A stretch of DNA of 64,000 nucleotides. Origin: Acidobacteriota bacterium (GTDB lineage Bacteria > Acidobacteriota > Terriglobia > Bryobacterales > Bryobacteraceae). The stretch is taken from NCBI GenBank assembly GCA_003223115.1, contig QHXW01000193.1, positions 1 through 64,000 on the forward strand. Reading direction: 5' to 3'. Positions 18,521-26,310 of this stretch are shown here, one piece after another. Each line of letters begins with the position of its first letter. Position 1 is the stretch's first letter. A program made the translations under genes and the position numbers. The notes under the pieces were generated by a model. It saw only the letters and a list, made by a program, of their open reading frames with translations, had not been told where the DNA came from and made no database searches.

Positions 18521-18558
18521 AGGCTGGAGGTGCCATCCAGCAAACTCTGCAGGAAGGA

Positions 18559-18579
18559 GCCTCGACAGAGCGTCGAGGC
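18559..18579 (+). terminator. Stem-loop after the OPT transporter gene
   Basis: GCCTCGAC, loop AGAGC, GTCGAGGC make a perfect 8-bp stem starting 39 bases after the transporter stop codon. No T run follows, so it is a weak terminator candidate or an mRNA 3' stabilising hairpin. The rest of the spacer (18521-18797) shows only a 15-base near-repeat (GAGGCGGCACG-N-AGG, two copies) and no gene. Confidence 0.35.
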
Positions 18580-18797
18580 GGCACGCAGGGTGCTTGCGCC
18601 AAGTGAGTCAAGTCACGAGATGAGGCGGCACGTAGGAGTATCCTCTCGCTCAAGGTCGCTGCTCGGTGCGGCATCAAGATCACCAACAGACGCGTGCGCC
18701 ACAAGCGCGGCGGGCATGCGATTTGCCTTCGGCGCATGGGCCGCGATACACTCACCTTTTCCCAAAATTCAATGCGGAGGGCTTCCGGAGTCTTTAG

Positions 18798-20447
18798 GTG
18801 AAACTCGCGCTGGTCGATTACGTCATTCTCGCGATCTACTTCGGTTTCGTGTTGGGCATCGGCTGGCGCCTCCGCAGCTCAGTTGAAACCAGCCGGGATT
18901 TTCTCACTTCCGGCCGCTCAGTACCGGCGTGGATCACCAGCCTGGCGTTTCTGGCGGCGAACCTGGGCGCGCAGGAAGTGATCGGGATGGCCGCGTCGGG
19001 CGCCAAGTACGGCATCATGACCGCGCATTTTTATTGGATCGGCGCGGTTCCGGCGATGTTGTTCGTGGGCGTTTTCATGATGCCGTTCTACTACGGCAGC
19101 CGCGCTCGCTCGGTACCTGAATATTTGAAGCTCCGCTTCGACGAAAAAACGCGCGGCTTGAACGCCATCACTTTCGCCCTGATGACCGTCTTTTCCTCCG
19201 GCATTTCGATGTACGCGCTTGGTCTGCTGCTGCAACTGGTGCTGGGCTGGAGCTTCACCGGTTCGGTATTGCTCTCAGCGGCGATCGTTCTGGGGTATAC
19301 GCTGCTCGGCGGGCTGACCAGCGCGATTTACAACGAGGTGTTGCAATTCTTCCTGATCGTGCTGGGTTTCTCGCCGCTGGCAATCATGGCGGTAGCGAAG
19401 GCGGGCGGCTGGTCAGGCATCGAGTCGCTCCTTCCTTCGGTGATGACGCATAGCTGGAAGTACATGTCGAGCGCCAGCCAGAATCCCATGGGCGTGGAAA
19501 TCTTCGGCATGGTGGCCGGTCTCGGATTTGTGCTCTCGTTCGGATACTGGTGCACGGATTTTCTGGTGATCCAGCGGGCGTTGGCTGCGAATTCCATGTC
19601 CGCCGCCCGCCGCACGCCCCTGATTGCGGCATTTCCCAAGATGATGATGCCGTTTATCGTGATCGTGCCCGGTATTGCCGCGCTGGCGCTGTCCAAAATG
19701 AATCTGGGATATTCACTTCCAGCGAAGGGCGACGGCTACGATTATGACCAGACGCTGATGACACTGATGGCAAACTTTTATCCGTCAGGAATGCTGGGGG
19801 TGGGGCTGACGGCGCTGATGGCGTCGTTCATGTCTGGCATGGCCGGCAACGTAACGGCTTTCAATACTGTCTGGACCTACGATATCTATCAAAGCTACAT
19901 TCGCAAAGGACAGCCCGACGCGCATTATTTGACCGTGGGACGGATCACGACCGTGGCAGGTACGGCGCTTTCGGTGATGGCGGCGTATTTAGCGCAGCAC
20001 TACAACAACATCATGGACCTGCTGCAGCTTGTATTCGGCTTCGTGAACGCACCGCTTTTTGCCACGTTTCTGCTGGGGATGTTCTGGCGGCGGGCCACGG
20101 GCCATGGCGCTTTTACGGGTCTGCTGACTGGGACGGGCGTAGCGGCGATCACGCACGGTCTGACCGTTGCCGAGCACAAGGGCGGGTGGATCGCACCCCT
20201 ACATCAATTTCCCTCCACCATGGCGCAAAATTTCTGGATCGCGATTTTTGCCTGGACCGCCTGCTTTCTGGTGACGATTGCAGTGAGCCTGGCCACACGG
20301 CCGCGGCCGGCGACGGAACTGGAGGGACTGGTGTATGGACTCACAAAACTACCCCGCGATGAGAACCTGGACTGGTACCGGAAACCTGCCCCAGTCGCTA
20401 TTCTGGTGATCGCGATGCTGCTGCTGCTGAATATCTGGTTCCGCTAG
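18798..20447 (+). CDS. Sodium:solute symporter (SSS family), probably sugar uptake
   Basis: A 549-residue inner-membrane protein with about 13-14 helices. The first helix is LVDYVILAIYFGFVLGIGW, followed by SRDFLTSGRSVPAWITSLAF, the SSS helix 1-2 region with the Na2 site. It contains NLGAQEVIGMAASGAKYGIM and GGLTSAIYNEVLQF, typical of sugar members such as SglT. It is probably a Na+-coupled hexose importer: five bases after its stop comes a small membrane protein and then galactokinase. The GTG start at 18798 has GGAG at the right distance (18787-18790). Confidence 0.92.
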   Translation: MKLALVDYVILAIYFGFVLGIGWRLRSSVETSRDFLTSGRSVPAWITSLAFLAANLGAQEVIGMAASGAKYGIMTAHFYWIGAVPAMLFVGVFMMPFYYGSRARSVPEYLKLRFDEKTRGLNAITFALMTVFSSGISMYALGLLLQLVLGWSFTGSVLLSAAIVLGYTLLGGLTSAIYNEVLQFFLIVLGFSPLAIMAVAKAGGWSGIESLLPSVMTHSWKYMSSASQNPMGVEIFGMVAGLGFVLSFGYWCTDFLVIQRALAANSMSAARRTPLIAAFPKMMMPFIVIVPGIAALALSKMNLGYSLPAKGDGYDYDQTLMTLMANFYPSGMLGVGLTALMASFMSGMAGNVTAFNTVWTYDIYQSYIRKGQPDAHYLTVGRITTVAGTALSVMAAYLAQHYNNIMDLLQLVFGFVNAPLFATFLLGMFWRRATGHGAFTGLLTGTGVAAITHGLTVAEHKGGWIAPLHQFPSTMAQNFWIAIFAWTACFLVTIAVSLATRPRPATELEGLVYGLTKLPRDENLDWYRKPAPVAILVIAMLLLLNIWFR

Positions 20448-20451
20448 CTAG

Positions 20452-20640
20452 ATGATGGATCTTCGCGTACCTTCGGGCTGGTTCTTCCTGCTGCTGGGCA
20501 TGATCCTGGTGGCACTTGGCGTGGTCTATCCGGGGATGCGAGCCCGGCTGACGGATGCGAACGTGAACCTGTACTGCGGAATGGTGATGGCGCTGTTTGG
20601 CGGCGTCATGCTGCTCCTGGCACGCGTGCGCTTAAGATGA
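20452..20640 (+). CDS. Small two-helix membrane protein between symporter and galK
   Basis: A 62-residue protein with two hydrophobic helices (WFFLLLGMILVALGVVYPGM and MVMALFGGVMLLLARVRL) joined by a short polar loop. It starts five bases after the symporter stop, and its stop codon overlaps the galK ATG (ATGA). This tight packing implies that it is translated. It could be a small accessory subunit of the symporter, but no family is recognised. Confidence 0.65.
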   Translation: MMDLRVPSGWFFLLLGMILVALGVVYPGMRARLTDANVNLYCGMVMALFGGVMLLLARVRLR

Positions 20641-21821
20641 TTGAAACCTTTCGCGAGCGATACGGGGAGACGGCCGCCATTCGTGTGTTTCGTGCGCCGG
20701 GCCGCGTGAATCTGATTGGCGAGCACACCGATTACAACATGGGGTTCGTGCTGCCAATCGCGCTGGAGCTTGCCTGCTTCGTGGCGTCAGCCGATTCGCC
20801 GGATGGGCATTTACGCGTTTACTCCGAAGAGAAGCACGAATCGCGGGAATGGCCCGTGGCGGACATCGCGAGATTGAGGCCCTCCGGCGACTGGAGCGAT
20901 TACGTTATCGGTGTGGCGCAGGAACTGATCCGGGCAAATTACCGCGTCGCAGCAAAATTGCTTCTCATCCGCAGCACGGTCCCTGAGGGCTCAGGTCTGA
21001 GTTCATCAGCGGCGCTCGAAGTATCGTCCGCATTGGCGCTGCTTGCAGGACAGAAGATCGAGGCGGTGCGGTTGGCGCAGCTCTGCCAGGGAGCTGAAGT
21101 GCGCTTTGTCGGGTTGCCGGTGGGCATCATGGACCAGTACGTTTCCGTCATGGGCCGGAAGAACGCGGCGCTGCGCATTGATTGCCGGAGTCTTGAGAGT
21201 GAGGCGGTGGAATTGCCCCAGGGGATCGAGATCGTGGCGGTGAACACGATGGTGAAGCATGCGCTGGCGCAGTCCGCATACAAAGAGCGCACGGAGGAAT
21301 GCGCGGCCGCGGCAGACGCCATACGGAGACTCGAGCCCGCGGTTCAGAGCTTGCACGATGTCAGCATCTCGCTGCTCGAGGCGGCAGCGCCGTCAATGCC
21401 CAATGTGATTGCCCGCCGTGCGCGCCACGTGGTGACGGAGAACGAGCGTGTGGAACTTTTTGTGAAAGCCGCCCGGCGCACTGACGTGGAGCGTATGGGC
21501 CAACTGCTGGCGGAATCGCACACCAGCTTGCAGCATGATTACGAGGTAAGCTGCGCGGAGCTGGATTTCCTGGTAGACACGGCCGCTGGAATGGACGGCG
21601 TACTGGGCGCTCGGATGACCGGTGGTGGTTTCGGCGGCTGCACGGTGAACCTGTTGCGGGCGGGCTTAAGAGAGCGGTTCCAGCGGGTTATCAGTGAGGC
21701 GTATCAGGAGCGGTTTGGGATCACGCCACAGGTGTTCGATTGCCGGCCATCGGAAGGAGCCGGGGAAGTAAAAAATCTTGAGAGAATTCCGCCGGGCGCC
21801 GCACTCTCACAGCAAACCTAG
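20637..21821 (+). CDS. galK: Galactokinase (GHMP kinase)
   Basis: Phosphorylates alpha-D-galactose to galactose-1-phosphate with ATP, the first step of the Leloir pathway. The protein has 394 residues. Motif 1 is GRVNLIGEHTDYN (22-34), the galactokinase signature, except that the usual GG after DYN is MG. Motif 2 is PEGSGLSSSAALE (116-128), the ATP phosphate loop. Motif 3 is GARMTGGGFGGC near residue 325. A VGIMDQYVSV segment supplies the catalytic Asp. It ends the symporter operon, which argues for galactose as the transported sugar. galT and galE are not in the window. Confidence 0.95.
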   Translation: MIETFRERYGETAAIRVFRAPGRVNLIGEHTDYNMGFVLPIALELACFVASADSPDGHLRVYSEEKHESREWPVADIARLRPSGDWSDYVIGVAQELIRANYRVAAKLLLIRSTVPEGSGLSSSAALEVSSALALLAGQKIEAVRLAQLCQGAEVRFVGLPVGIMDQYVSVMGRKNAALRIDCRSLESEAVELPQGIEIVAVNTMVKHALAQSAYKERTEECAAAADAIRRLEPAVQSLHDVSISLLEAAAPSMPNVIARRARHVVTENERVELFVKAARRTDVERMGQLLAESHTSLQHDYEVSCAELDFLVDTAAGMDGVLGARMTGGGFGGCTVNLLRAGLRERFQRVISEAYQERFGITPQVFDCRPSEGAGEVKNLERIPPGAALSQQT

Positions 21822-21890
21822 CTAGGAATGCTCCTCCCAGGGGGACACGTACCTCCCCCGACTTCCAATTCCGGGCTGGTCACAGCACGA

Positions 21891-21934
21891 TTTAAAAGGG
21901 GCGCGTGCCGGCGAACATGGTCGGCTCCCGCCCC
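21891..21934 (-). terminator. Rho-independent terminator for the minus-strand pilin gene
   Basis: On the minus strand, GGGGCGGGAGCCG pairs with CGGCACGCGCCCC (21934-21898) as a GC-rich stem with one internal 3x3 loop, and TTTTAAA follows. It lies about 80 bases after the ancestral stop of the Flp pilin gene and would end that transcript. It also faces the end of galK. Confidence 0.55.
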
Positions 21935-22012
21935 TGTTACCACCGGTATTTTCCCCAAAAAACGCGCCACAAAACGCTGTTTGCTTCAAACCGGAGTTGA
22001 CGACGTTCAAGT

Positions 22013-22220
22013 TTAGCTGGCAGCGGCGTCAGCCATCACTGAGGTGATCTTCGAAAACACGGTGCTGATGGCTTGCCACGTTGGGCGTCAATGCTCCAGC
22101 GGCAACGGCAACGAAGCCGGCCATCAGCGCGTATTCAATCAAATCCTGGCCCTGCGTGTTTCGCTTCAGGTGCTGGGCCCACATCGCCAATCTCAAAGTG
22201 ACATCGTTCAGACGTTTCAT
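22013..22220 (-). pseudogene. Flp/Fap-type IVb pilin, frameshifted near the C-terminus
   Basis: The minus-strand frame from ATG 22220 reads MKRLNDVTLRLAMWAQHLKR, then QGQDLIEYALMAGFVAVAAG, the prepilin signature with the cleavage-site Glu and hydrophobic pilin helix. After LTPNVAS the frame changes to HQHRVFEDHLSDG and stops at 22029. In the next frame the sequence continues ISTVFSKITSVMADAAAS and stops at 22013, a normal Flp tail of about 65-70 residues. The break is at about 22069-22072 and equals either one inserted base or loss of a GC pair. AAGGGA lies upstream as ribosome binding site. No other tad genes are nearby. It is either a decaying pilin or a sequence error. Confidence 0.75.
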
Positions 22221-22328
22221 GGCTCTGGTTTTCCCTTAACCTTCAGGCTCGTCGAGGTGCGGTGACTTTCAGTTTGAACCCTTAGACTCCGGAGCAGGAA
22301 CCTTTGTTATTCTGAAGACTTCCGCACA

Positions 22329-23567
22329 ATGGCTAAGGTCTTTCCGTTCCAACCGTACCGGTATAACGCAACCGCAGGTCCGCTCGAGCACTTGGTGACG
22401 CAGCCATACGACAAGATCACGCCCGAGATGCATTCGCGATATCTGTCGCTGAATCCCCACAATTTGGTGCGCATCATTCAAGGGGAGCGCACACCGTCCG
22501 ATGGCCCAGGCAACAATGTGTACACGCGCGCGGCCGCGCTGCTGAAGGATTGGATCAGTCGTCGTGTGTTGCGGCGCGACGCGGAGCCGAGTTTCTTCGC
22601 GTATTTCCAAGAATTCCGCGTTCCGGACACCGGAGAGCGGCTGGTTCGAAAGGGATTCATTGGACTAGGCGCGGTGGAAGACTATTCGGCGGGCGTGGTC
22701 TACCGGCACGAGCAGACGCTTTCAGGTCCCAAGCAGGACCGCTTGGAACTGTTGCGTCACACGCGCGCGCACTTCGGCCAGATCTTCATGTTGTATCCCG
22801 ATCCGCAGGCGCAAATCGACCCCGTACTGGATGAGTGCGCACAAGCGCCCGCGGCCGCGGTGATCACCGATGAGTACGGCGCGGAGCACCGGCTCTGGAA
22901 GATTGCGGATGCCGGGCGGATCGCCCTGATCGGCTCGCTGATGGCGGACAAGAAACTACTGATCGCCGACGGACATCATCGCTACGAGACCGCGCTTGCA
23001 TTCCGGAGCGAGAATACCGGACTCGCCGGAGCGGCGCGCGTCATGATGACTTTCGTCAACATGCATTCGCCAGGGCTCAAGATTCTGGCCACACACAGGC
23101 TGGTGAACGGGCTCGCTGCGTTTGACGCCGATGATTTTCAACGACGCGCCGTAAAGACTTTCGAAGTGCAGCCGCTACGGTCGCCCGAGGAATTGAAGGC
23201 GATTGGGACCAGCGCGGGCCGTGGCATGATCGGCGCCGCTATCGGCGAACGCCTGTACCTGCTCAAGCGGCGTGAGCCTGGTGAAAAGCTGGACGTCAAC
23301 ATTCTCCACGAAGACCTGCTGCGCGACGTGATGGGGATCAGCGAGGAAGCCGTGCGAGCCGAAAAGAACCTGCGTTATGCGCGGGAGCTGGGTAAAGCCA
23401 TCGAGACTGCGCGGAGCGGCCAGGCGCAGGTCGCGTTTTTATTGCGGCCAACCTCGATTGACGATGTGGCGCGCATCTCGTTCGGCGGCGGCGTAATGCC
23501 GCAAAAGTCCACCGATTTTTATCCCAAGCTGCTTTCCGGCCTGACGATTTACAAACTGGACGAATAG
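22329..23567 (+). CDS. DUF1015 family protein
   Basis: A 412-residue protein spanning the whole DUF1015 family. It begins MAKVFPFQPYRYN, has LVTQPYDKITPEM, a conserved central YRHEQTLSGPKQDRLELL, and the diagnostic KKLLIADGHHRYETALAFR. Biochemical function is not settled. Some members in other phyla are thought to lie near serine-synthesis genes; serA is 11 kb away here, on the other strand. It is probably cytoplasmic, with no signal peptide. Monocistronic, divergent from the pilin remnant. Confidence 0.9.
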   Translation: MAKVFPFQPYRYNATAGPLEHLVTQPYDKITPEMHSRYLSLNPHNLVRIIQGERTPSDGPGNNVYTRAAALLKDWISRRVLRRDAEPSFFAYFQEFRVPDTGERLVRKGFIGLGAVEDYSAGVVYRHEQTLSGPKQDRLELLRHTRAHFGQIFMLYPDPQAQIDPVLDECAQAPAAAVITDEYGAEHRLWKIADAGRIALIGSLMADKKLLIADGHHRYETALAFRSENTGLAGAARVMMTFVNMHSPGLKILATHRLVNGLAAFDADDFQRRAVKTFEVQPLRSPEELKAIGTSAGRGMIGAAIGERLYLLKRREPGEKLDVNILHEDLLRDVMGISEEAVRAEKNLRYARELGKAIETARSGQAQVAFLLRPTSIDDVARISFGGGVMPQKSTDFYPKLLSGLTIYKLDE

Positions 23568-23621
23568 GCGCGTGGCCCGTCAGGTGGTGGATGGCAATGG
23601 GATGGCCCGGCCGGGTCCGCA

Positions 23622-24009
23622 CTGTGTAATTTGCGGGCCAGCAAGTTATCAGATAATTGGTCATCACCTTGATGCCGTGTTGGCGGGCCAGCCGGCGGAC
23701 CGATGCTTGCGCGTAGGTGGCGGCCAGCGGCTGTTCGAAGATCACGTGGATTTTTTTCGGAGCGCAGGCCTGAACGATCTCCTGGTGCCTGTTGTTTTCG
23801 ACGAAGGCCCACGCGAAATCCGGCTGGGTTTCCTCGAGCATCTTCTGATAGTCATCGAAGAAGGGCACGTTCGAGGCGCCGCGCGTCTTTGCTGCCTGGA
23901 CCAGCTCCGGAACCGTCTCGGTGATTCCCACGAGTTGCGCGTGGTCCCCCTTGAGCATGGTTCCTAAATGGCCCCAGACGTGAGAATGAATCAACCCGAT
24001 CACTGCCAT
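23622..24009 (-). pseudogene. Gfo/Idh/MocA oxidoreductase, N-terminal fragment
   Basis: From ATG 24009 the minus strand encodes MAVIGLIHSHVWGHLGTMLK, the Rossmann start of Gfo/Idh/MocA oxidoreductases, then PFFDDYQKMLEETQPDFAWA and KKIHVIFEQPLAAT. The last matches the EKP-type strand with Glu and Gln. It stops resembling the family after about 130 residues (NYLITCWPANYTV). Full proteins are 330-400 residues, so the whole C-terminal substrate domain is gone, and DUF1015 occupies the place where it should be. The frame stays open to 23338, but only as antisense of that gene. It is a deletion remnant and unlikely to be active. Confidence 0.75.
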
Positions 24010-24170
24010 CTTGTAGTCGCCCGCCTGACAAAGCCGCGGCTGTGGCGGCCACGAATTATCTTCTGGATGGCATGAACTGAATGTAACAGAACCTTCTGAA
24101 ACCGGGGGTGCCGGGACGTCGTCTAAGACCCATGGCACCTGGATTGCCTCAACTCTTGGGAACGGCTGCG

Positions 24171-24608
24171 ATGCCTGCACTGGATCTGACGACCGAAACC
24201 AGCCGACGCCAGATGAAGAACCACGTTTTCGTCATACTCGCCGTGATCGCCAACACACTGGGGAATTTTCTGCTCACGTTGGGCATGCGTGCCATCGATT
24301 TCAAGCTGTCGGCGTCGCCAATTGATTACATACGCATCTTCGCGAACCCCTGGATCGATGTCGGCGTCATTCTGTTGATCGTCTGGTTGGTCGCGCAGCT
24401 TTCGTTGCTGAGCTGGGCGGATCTGAGCTACGTGCTGCCGATCACCGCCGCGTCGTATGTGTTGACGGCGGTACTGGGCAAGCTCTTTCTTGCCGAATCG
24501 ATTTCGATTCTCCGTTGGAGCGGAATCCTGTTGATCTCGGTGGGCGTGACGACGGTAATCGGCACCTCACCGAAAGCCAGGCTGAGTGCGGAGGAAATGG
24601 TTCCATGA
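24171..24608 (+). CDS. SMR/EamA-like four-helix membrane protein, first of a pair
   Basis: A 145-residue protein with four hydrophobic segments (HVFVILAVIANTLGNFLLTL, VGVILLIVWLVAQLSLLSWA, YVLPITAASYVLTAVLGKLF, WSGILLISVGVTTVIGT). The pattern LSYVLPITAASYVLTA..KLFLAESI is that of EmrE/EamA half transporters. Its stop overlaps the next gene, which encodes a second protein of the same build. The pair probably forms a heterodimer, as in ArnE/ArnF-type or paired SMR proteins. Substrate unknown; lipid-linked sugars or hydrophobic cations are possible. The ATG at 24171 is chosen with GGGAA upstream; ATG 24213 is an alternative closer to the first helix. Confidence 0.75.
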   Translation: MPALDLTTETSRRQMKNHVFVILAVIANTLGNFLLTLGMRAIDFKLSASPIDYIRIFANPWIDVGVILLIVWLVAQLSLLSWADLSYVLPITAASYVLTAVLGKLFLAESISILRWSGILLISVGVTTVIGTSPKARLSAEEMVP

Positions 24609-24973
24609 TGATCGCGTGGCTGTTCCTGTTGACGAGCGTGCTTACAGGAACGGCTGGTGACCTTCTGATGGCGAAGGGGATGAGCGATCACGGCGAAATC
24701 TACGATTTTCGCCCACGCGCCCTGCTGCGCATGATTACGAGGCTTTCCGGCAACGGGCACATTGCCATCGGCATTCTGGCCCAAGCGGTCTCGTTCTTTT
24801 CATTCGTGGCGCTGCTGACGGTTGCGGAACTGAGCTTTGCGGTGCCGGCTACAGCGCTCGGCATGGTGATCAAGACCATCTTCGCCAAATTGTTTCTCAA
24901 CGAACAGATCGGCAGAAGGCGTTGGGCGGCCGCCGTTCTTGTATCGTTCGGCGTGCTTCTGGTTTCCTTATAG
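24605..24973 (+). CDS. SMR/EamA-like four-helix membrane protein, second of a pair
   Basis: A 122-residue protein starting MMIAWLFLLTSVLTGTAGDL, with four helices and ELSFAVPATALGMVIKTIFA..FLNEQIG. This matches the preceding protein and other half-size drug/metabolite transporters. The start overlaps the end of the first gene (ATGATG), so the two are made in equal amounts. It lacks the short soluble N-terminal tail of its partner, which suggests opposite membrane insertion as in heterodimeric SMR pairs. That topology is inferred only. Confidence 0.75.
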   Translation: MMIAWLFLLTSVLTGTAGDLLMAKGMSDHGEIYDFRPRALLRMITRLSGNGHIAIGILAQAVSFFSFVALLTVAELSFAVPATALGMVIKTIFAKLFLNEQIGRRRWAAAVLVSFGVLLVSL

Positions 24974-24997
24974 AACTTGGGTAAGCCGGAGCCAGGG

Positions 24998-25957
24998 CTA
25001 CCTTCCCCAGTTGAGGGCTACTCCGACGGCGTCCCCCCCGAGCATAGGTTCAAAATGTGGCACCAGTGCCGCGATCTTCCAATGCGGCCCCGTTTTGGGC
25101 TCGGTGGCCCAGCGATTGTAAATGTGGCGGCCAATGAACCACCCCATTCCGGCGCCGGCTAGAACGTCCGAGGCAAAGTGCTTGCGCGCGCCGAATCGCG
25201 ATGCTCCGACCAATGTAGCGAGCGCGTAGGAAGCGATGGGAACGATCTTGATATCGGAGTACTCCGAAGCGACGATGGTCGCGAGCGACCAGGACATGAT
25301 TTCATGGCCCGAAGGAAAACTGGATCCACCGGCAAAGAAATGTCCCAGTGCATGGTCGACGTCAGGGCGCTCGCGCCGGGTGATTAACTTGATGACTTCC
25401 ACCACCGCCAACGCGTTTGTCAAGGCTTCGGCGCTCAGTACGCCGGTTTCGACGGCGCGCGGATTATCCGTGATTTTTCCACCGAGGTAAAAGCCGCCGG
25501 CAATCCCGTAGGTTAGGTACGGGCCCCCGAGATTGGAAAAATAACGGCTGAACCGCTTTTGGTCCGCCGTATTCGGCAATTGCGTCGCCAGCCAGTGGTC
25601 AGCCGGAACCAGCGCGGCCGTCGCGGCTCCAATGATCAGCCACCATTTTGCGTCGGGACGGCTGGTATGGAATGGACTGGTCCAGATCTCTTTCTGATCG
25701 GTGAGCAGCCTGCCGACCATACGGCGCTCAATGGAGTGCGTCGTCTCGGCGTCAGTAGCCGTCCTCCCCATGGGAGCGGCATTCTTCCCGGTGGGAGCCG
25801 CTGTCGCCTCGGGAGTTGGAGAACCGTCCCCGGCTGCGGGGGTGCCGTCTGAAGCATTTTGCGCCGGGCAGGGCAAGCCAATCAAGCCAATAAGGAGGCA
25901 GAGCAACGAGCTCGCGATGTAAGGCACGATGTCCAACTTCACTTTCGAGCGCCCCAT
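24998..25957 (-). CDS. PAP2-family lipid phosphatase
   Basis: A 319-residue membrane or periplasmic acid phosphatase. The complete PAP2 signature is present: KLITRRERP (190-198), PSGH (215-218) and SRFGARKHFASD (253-264), with His260 as nucleophile. The N-terminus is a signal/anchor helix (VPYIASSLLCLLIGLIGLPC) followed by a Pro/Ala/Gly-rich linker (about 33-70). Likely substrates are isoprenyl or phospholipid phosphates. Convergent with the EamA-like pair. Confidence 0.9.
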   Translation of the reverse strand: MGRSKVKLDIVPYIASSLLCLLIGLIGLPCPAQNASDGTPAAGDGSPTPEATAAPTGKNAAPMGRTATDAETTHSIERRMVGRLLTDQKEIWTSPFHTSRPDAKWWLIIGAATAALVPADHWLATQLPNTADQKRFSRYFSNLGGPYLTYGIAGGFYLGGKITDNPRAVETGVLSAEALTNALAVVEVIKLITRRERPDVDHALGHFFAGGSSFPSGHEIMSWSLATIVASEYSDIKIVPIASYALATLVGASRFGARKHFASDVLAGAGMGWFIGRHIYNRWATEPKTGPHWKIAALVPHFEPMLGGDAVGVALNWGR

Positions 25958-26310
25958 GACCTAGTGCCTAGCTCTCCACTAACTGGGTCTTAAGTCCTGC
26001 ATTTTCAGCCGGGGCGTTCTGGCCCTGTTAGTGGTGCCAGAGACGCCCGCAACGCGGCCGTTAGACGCTTAGCTAGTGCCTAGTATCCAGCATCGAACTG
26101 ACCATTGGAAGCCAAAGAACAGAATGGCCGAAGAAGGGCGCTATCGTACGGTCTTTGAACGCTTTGGCGACTCGGCTGAACGGGTTAAAGCATGTAGTTG
26201 GTGGGGTAACGGGCGCTTTCTCACCTTTAATCCGCGAGCCGTAGAAATAATTTCCCATGGCCGTATGACCGATCCATTCGCCATACGGGGCGAGGGCCGC
26301 GCCCACGAGA
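25958..26310. other. 353-bp intergenic region with short repeats, no convincing gene
   Basis: CTAGTGCCTAG occurs at 25961-25971 and again at 26073-26083. Between the copies CCACTAAC (25976-25983) and GTTAGTGG (26027-26034) form an inverted repeat. This layout could be an old insertion with duplicated ends, but the segment is only 101 bp. Short frames on both strands (for example minus 26306-26073) have no recognisable motif. Confidence 0.35.

Noticed and set aside
26073-26306. Minus-strand frame of 77 codons downstream of the secreted hydrolase-like gene
   Set aside because: No motif, no ribosome site and no link to a neighbour; it overlaps the short repeats.
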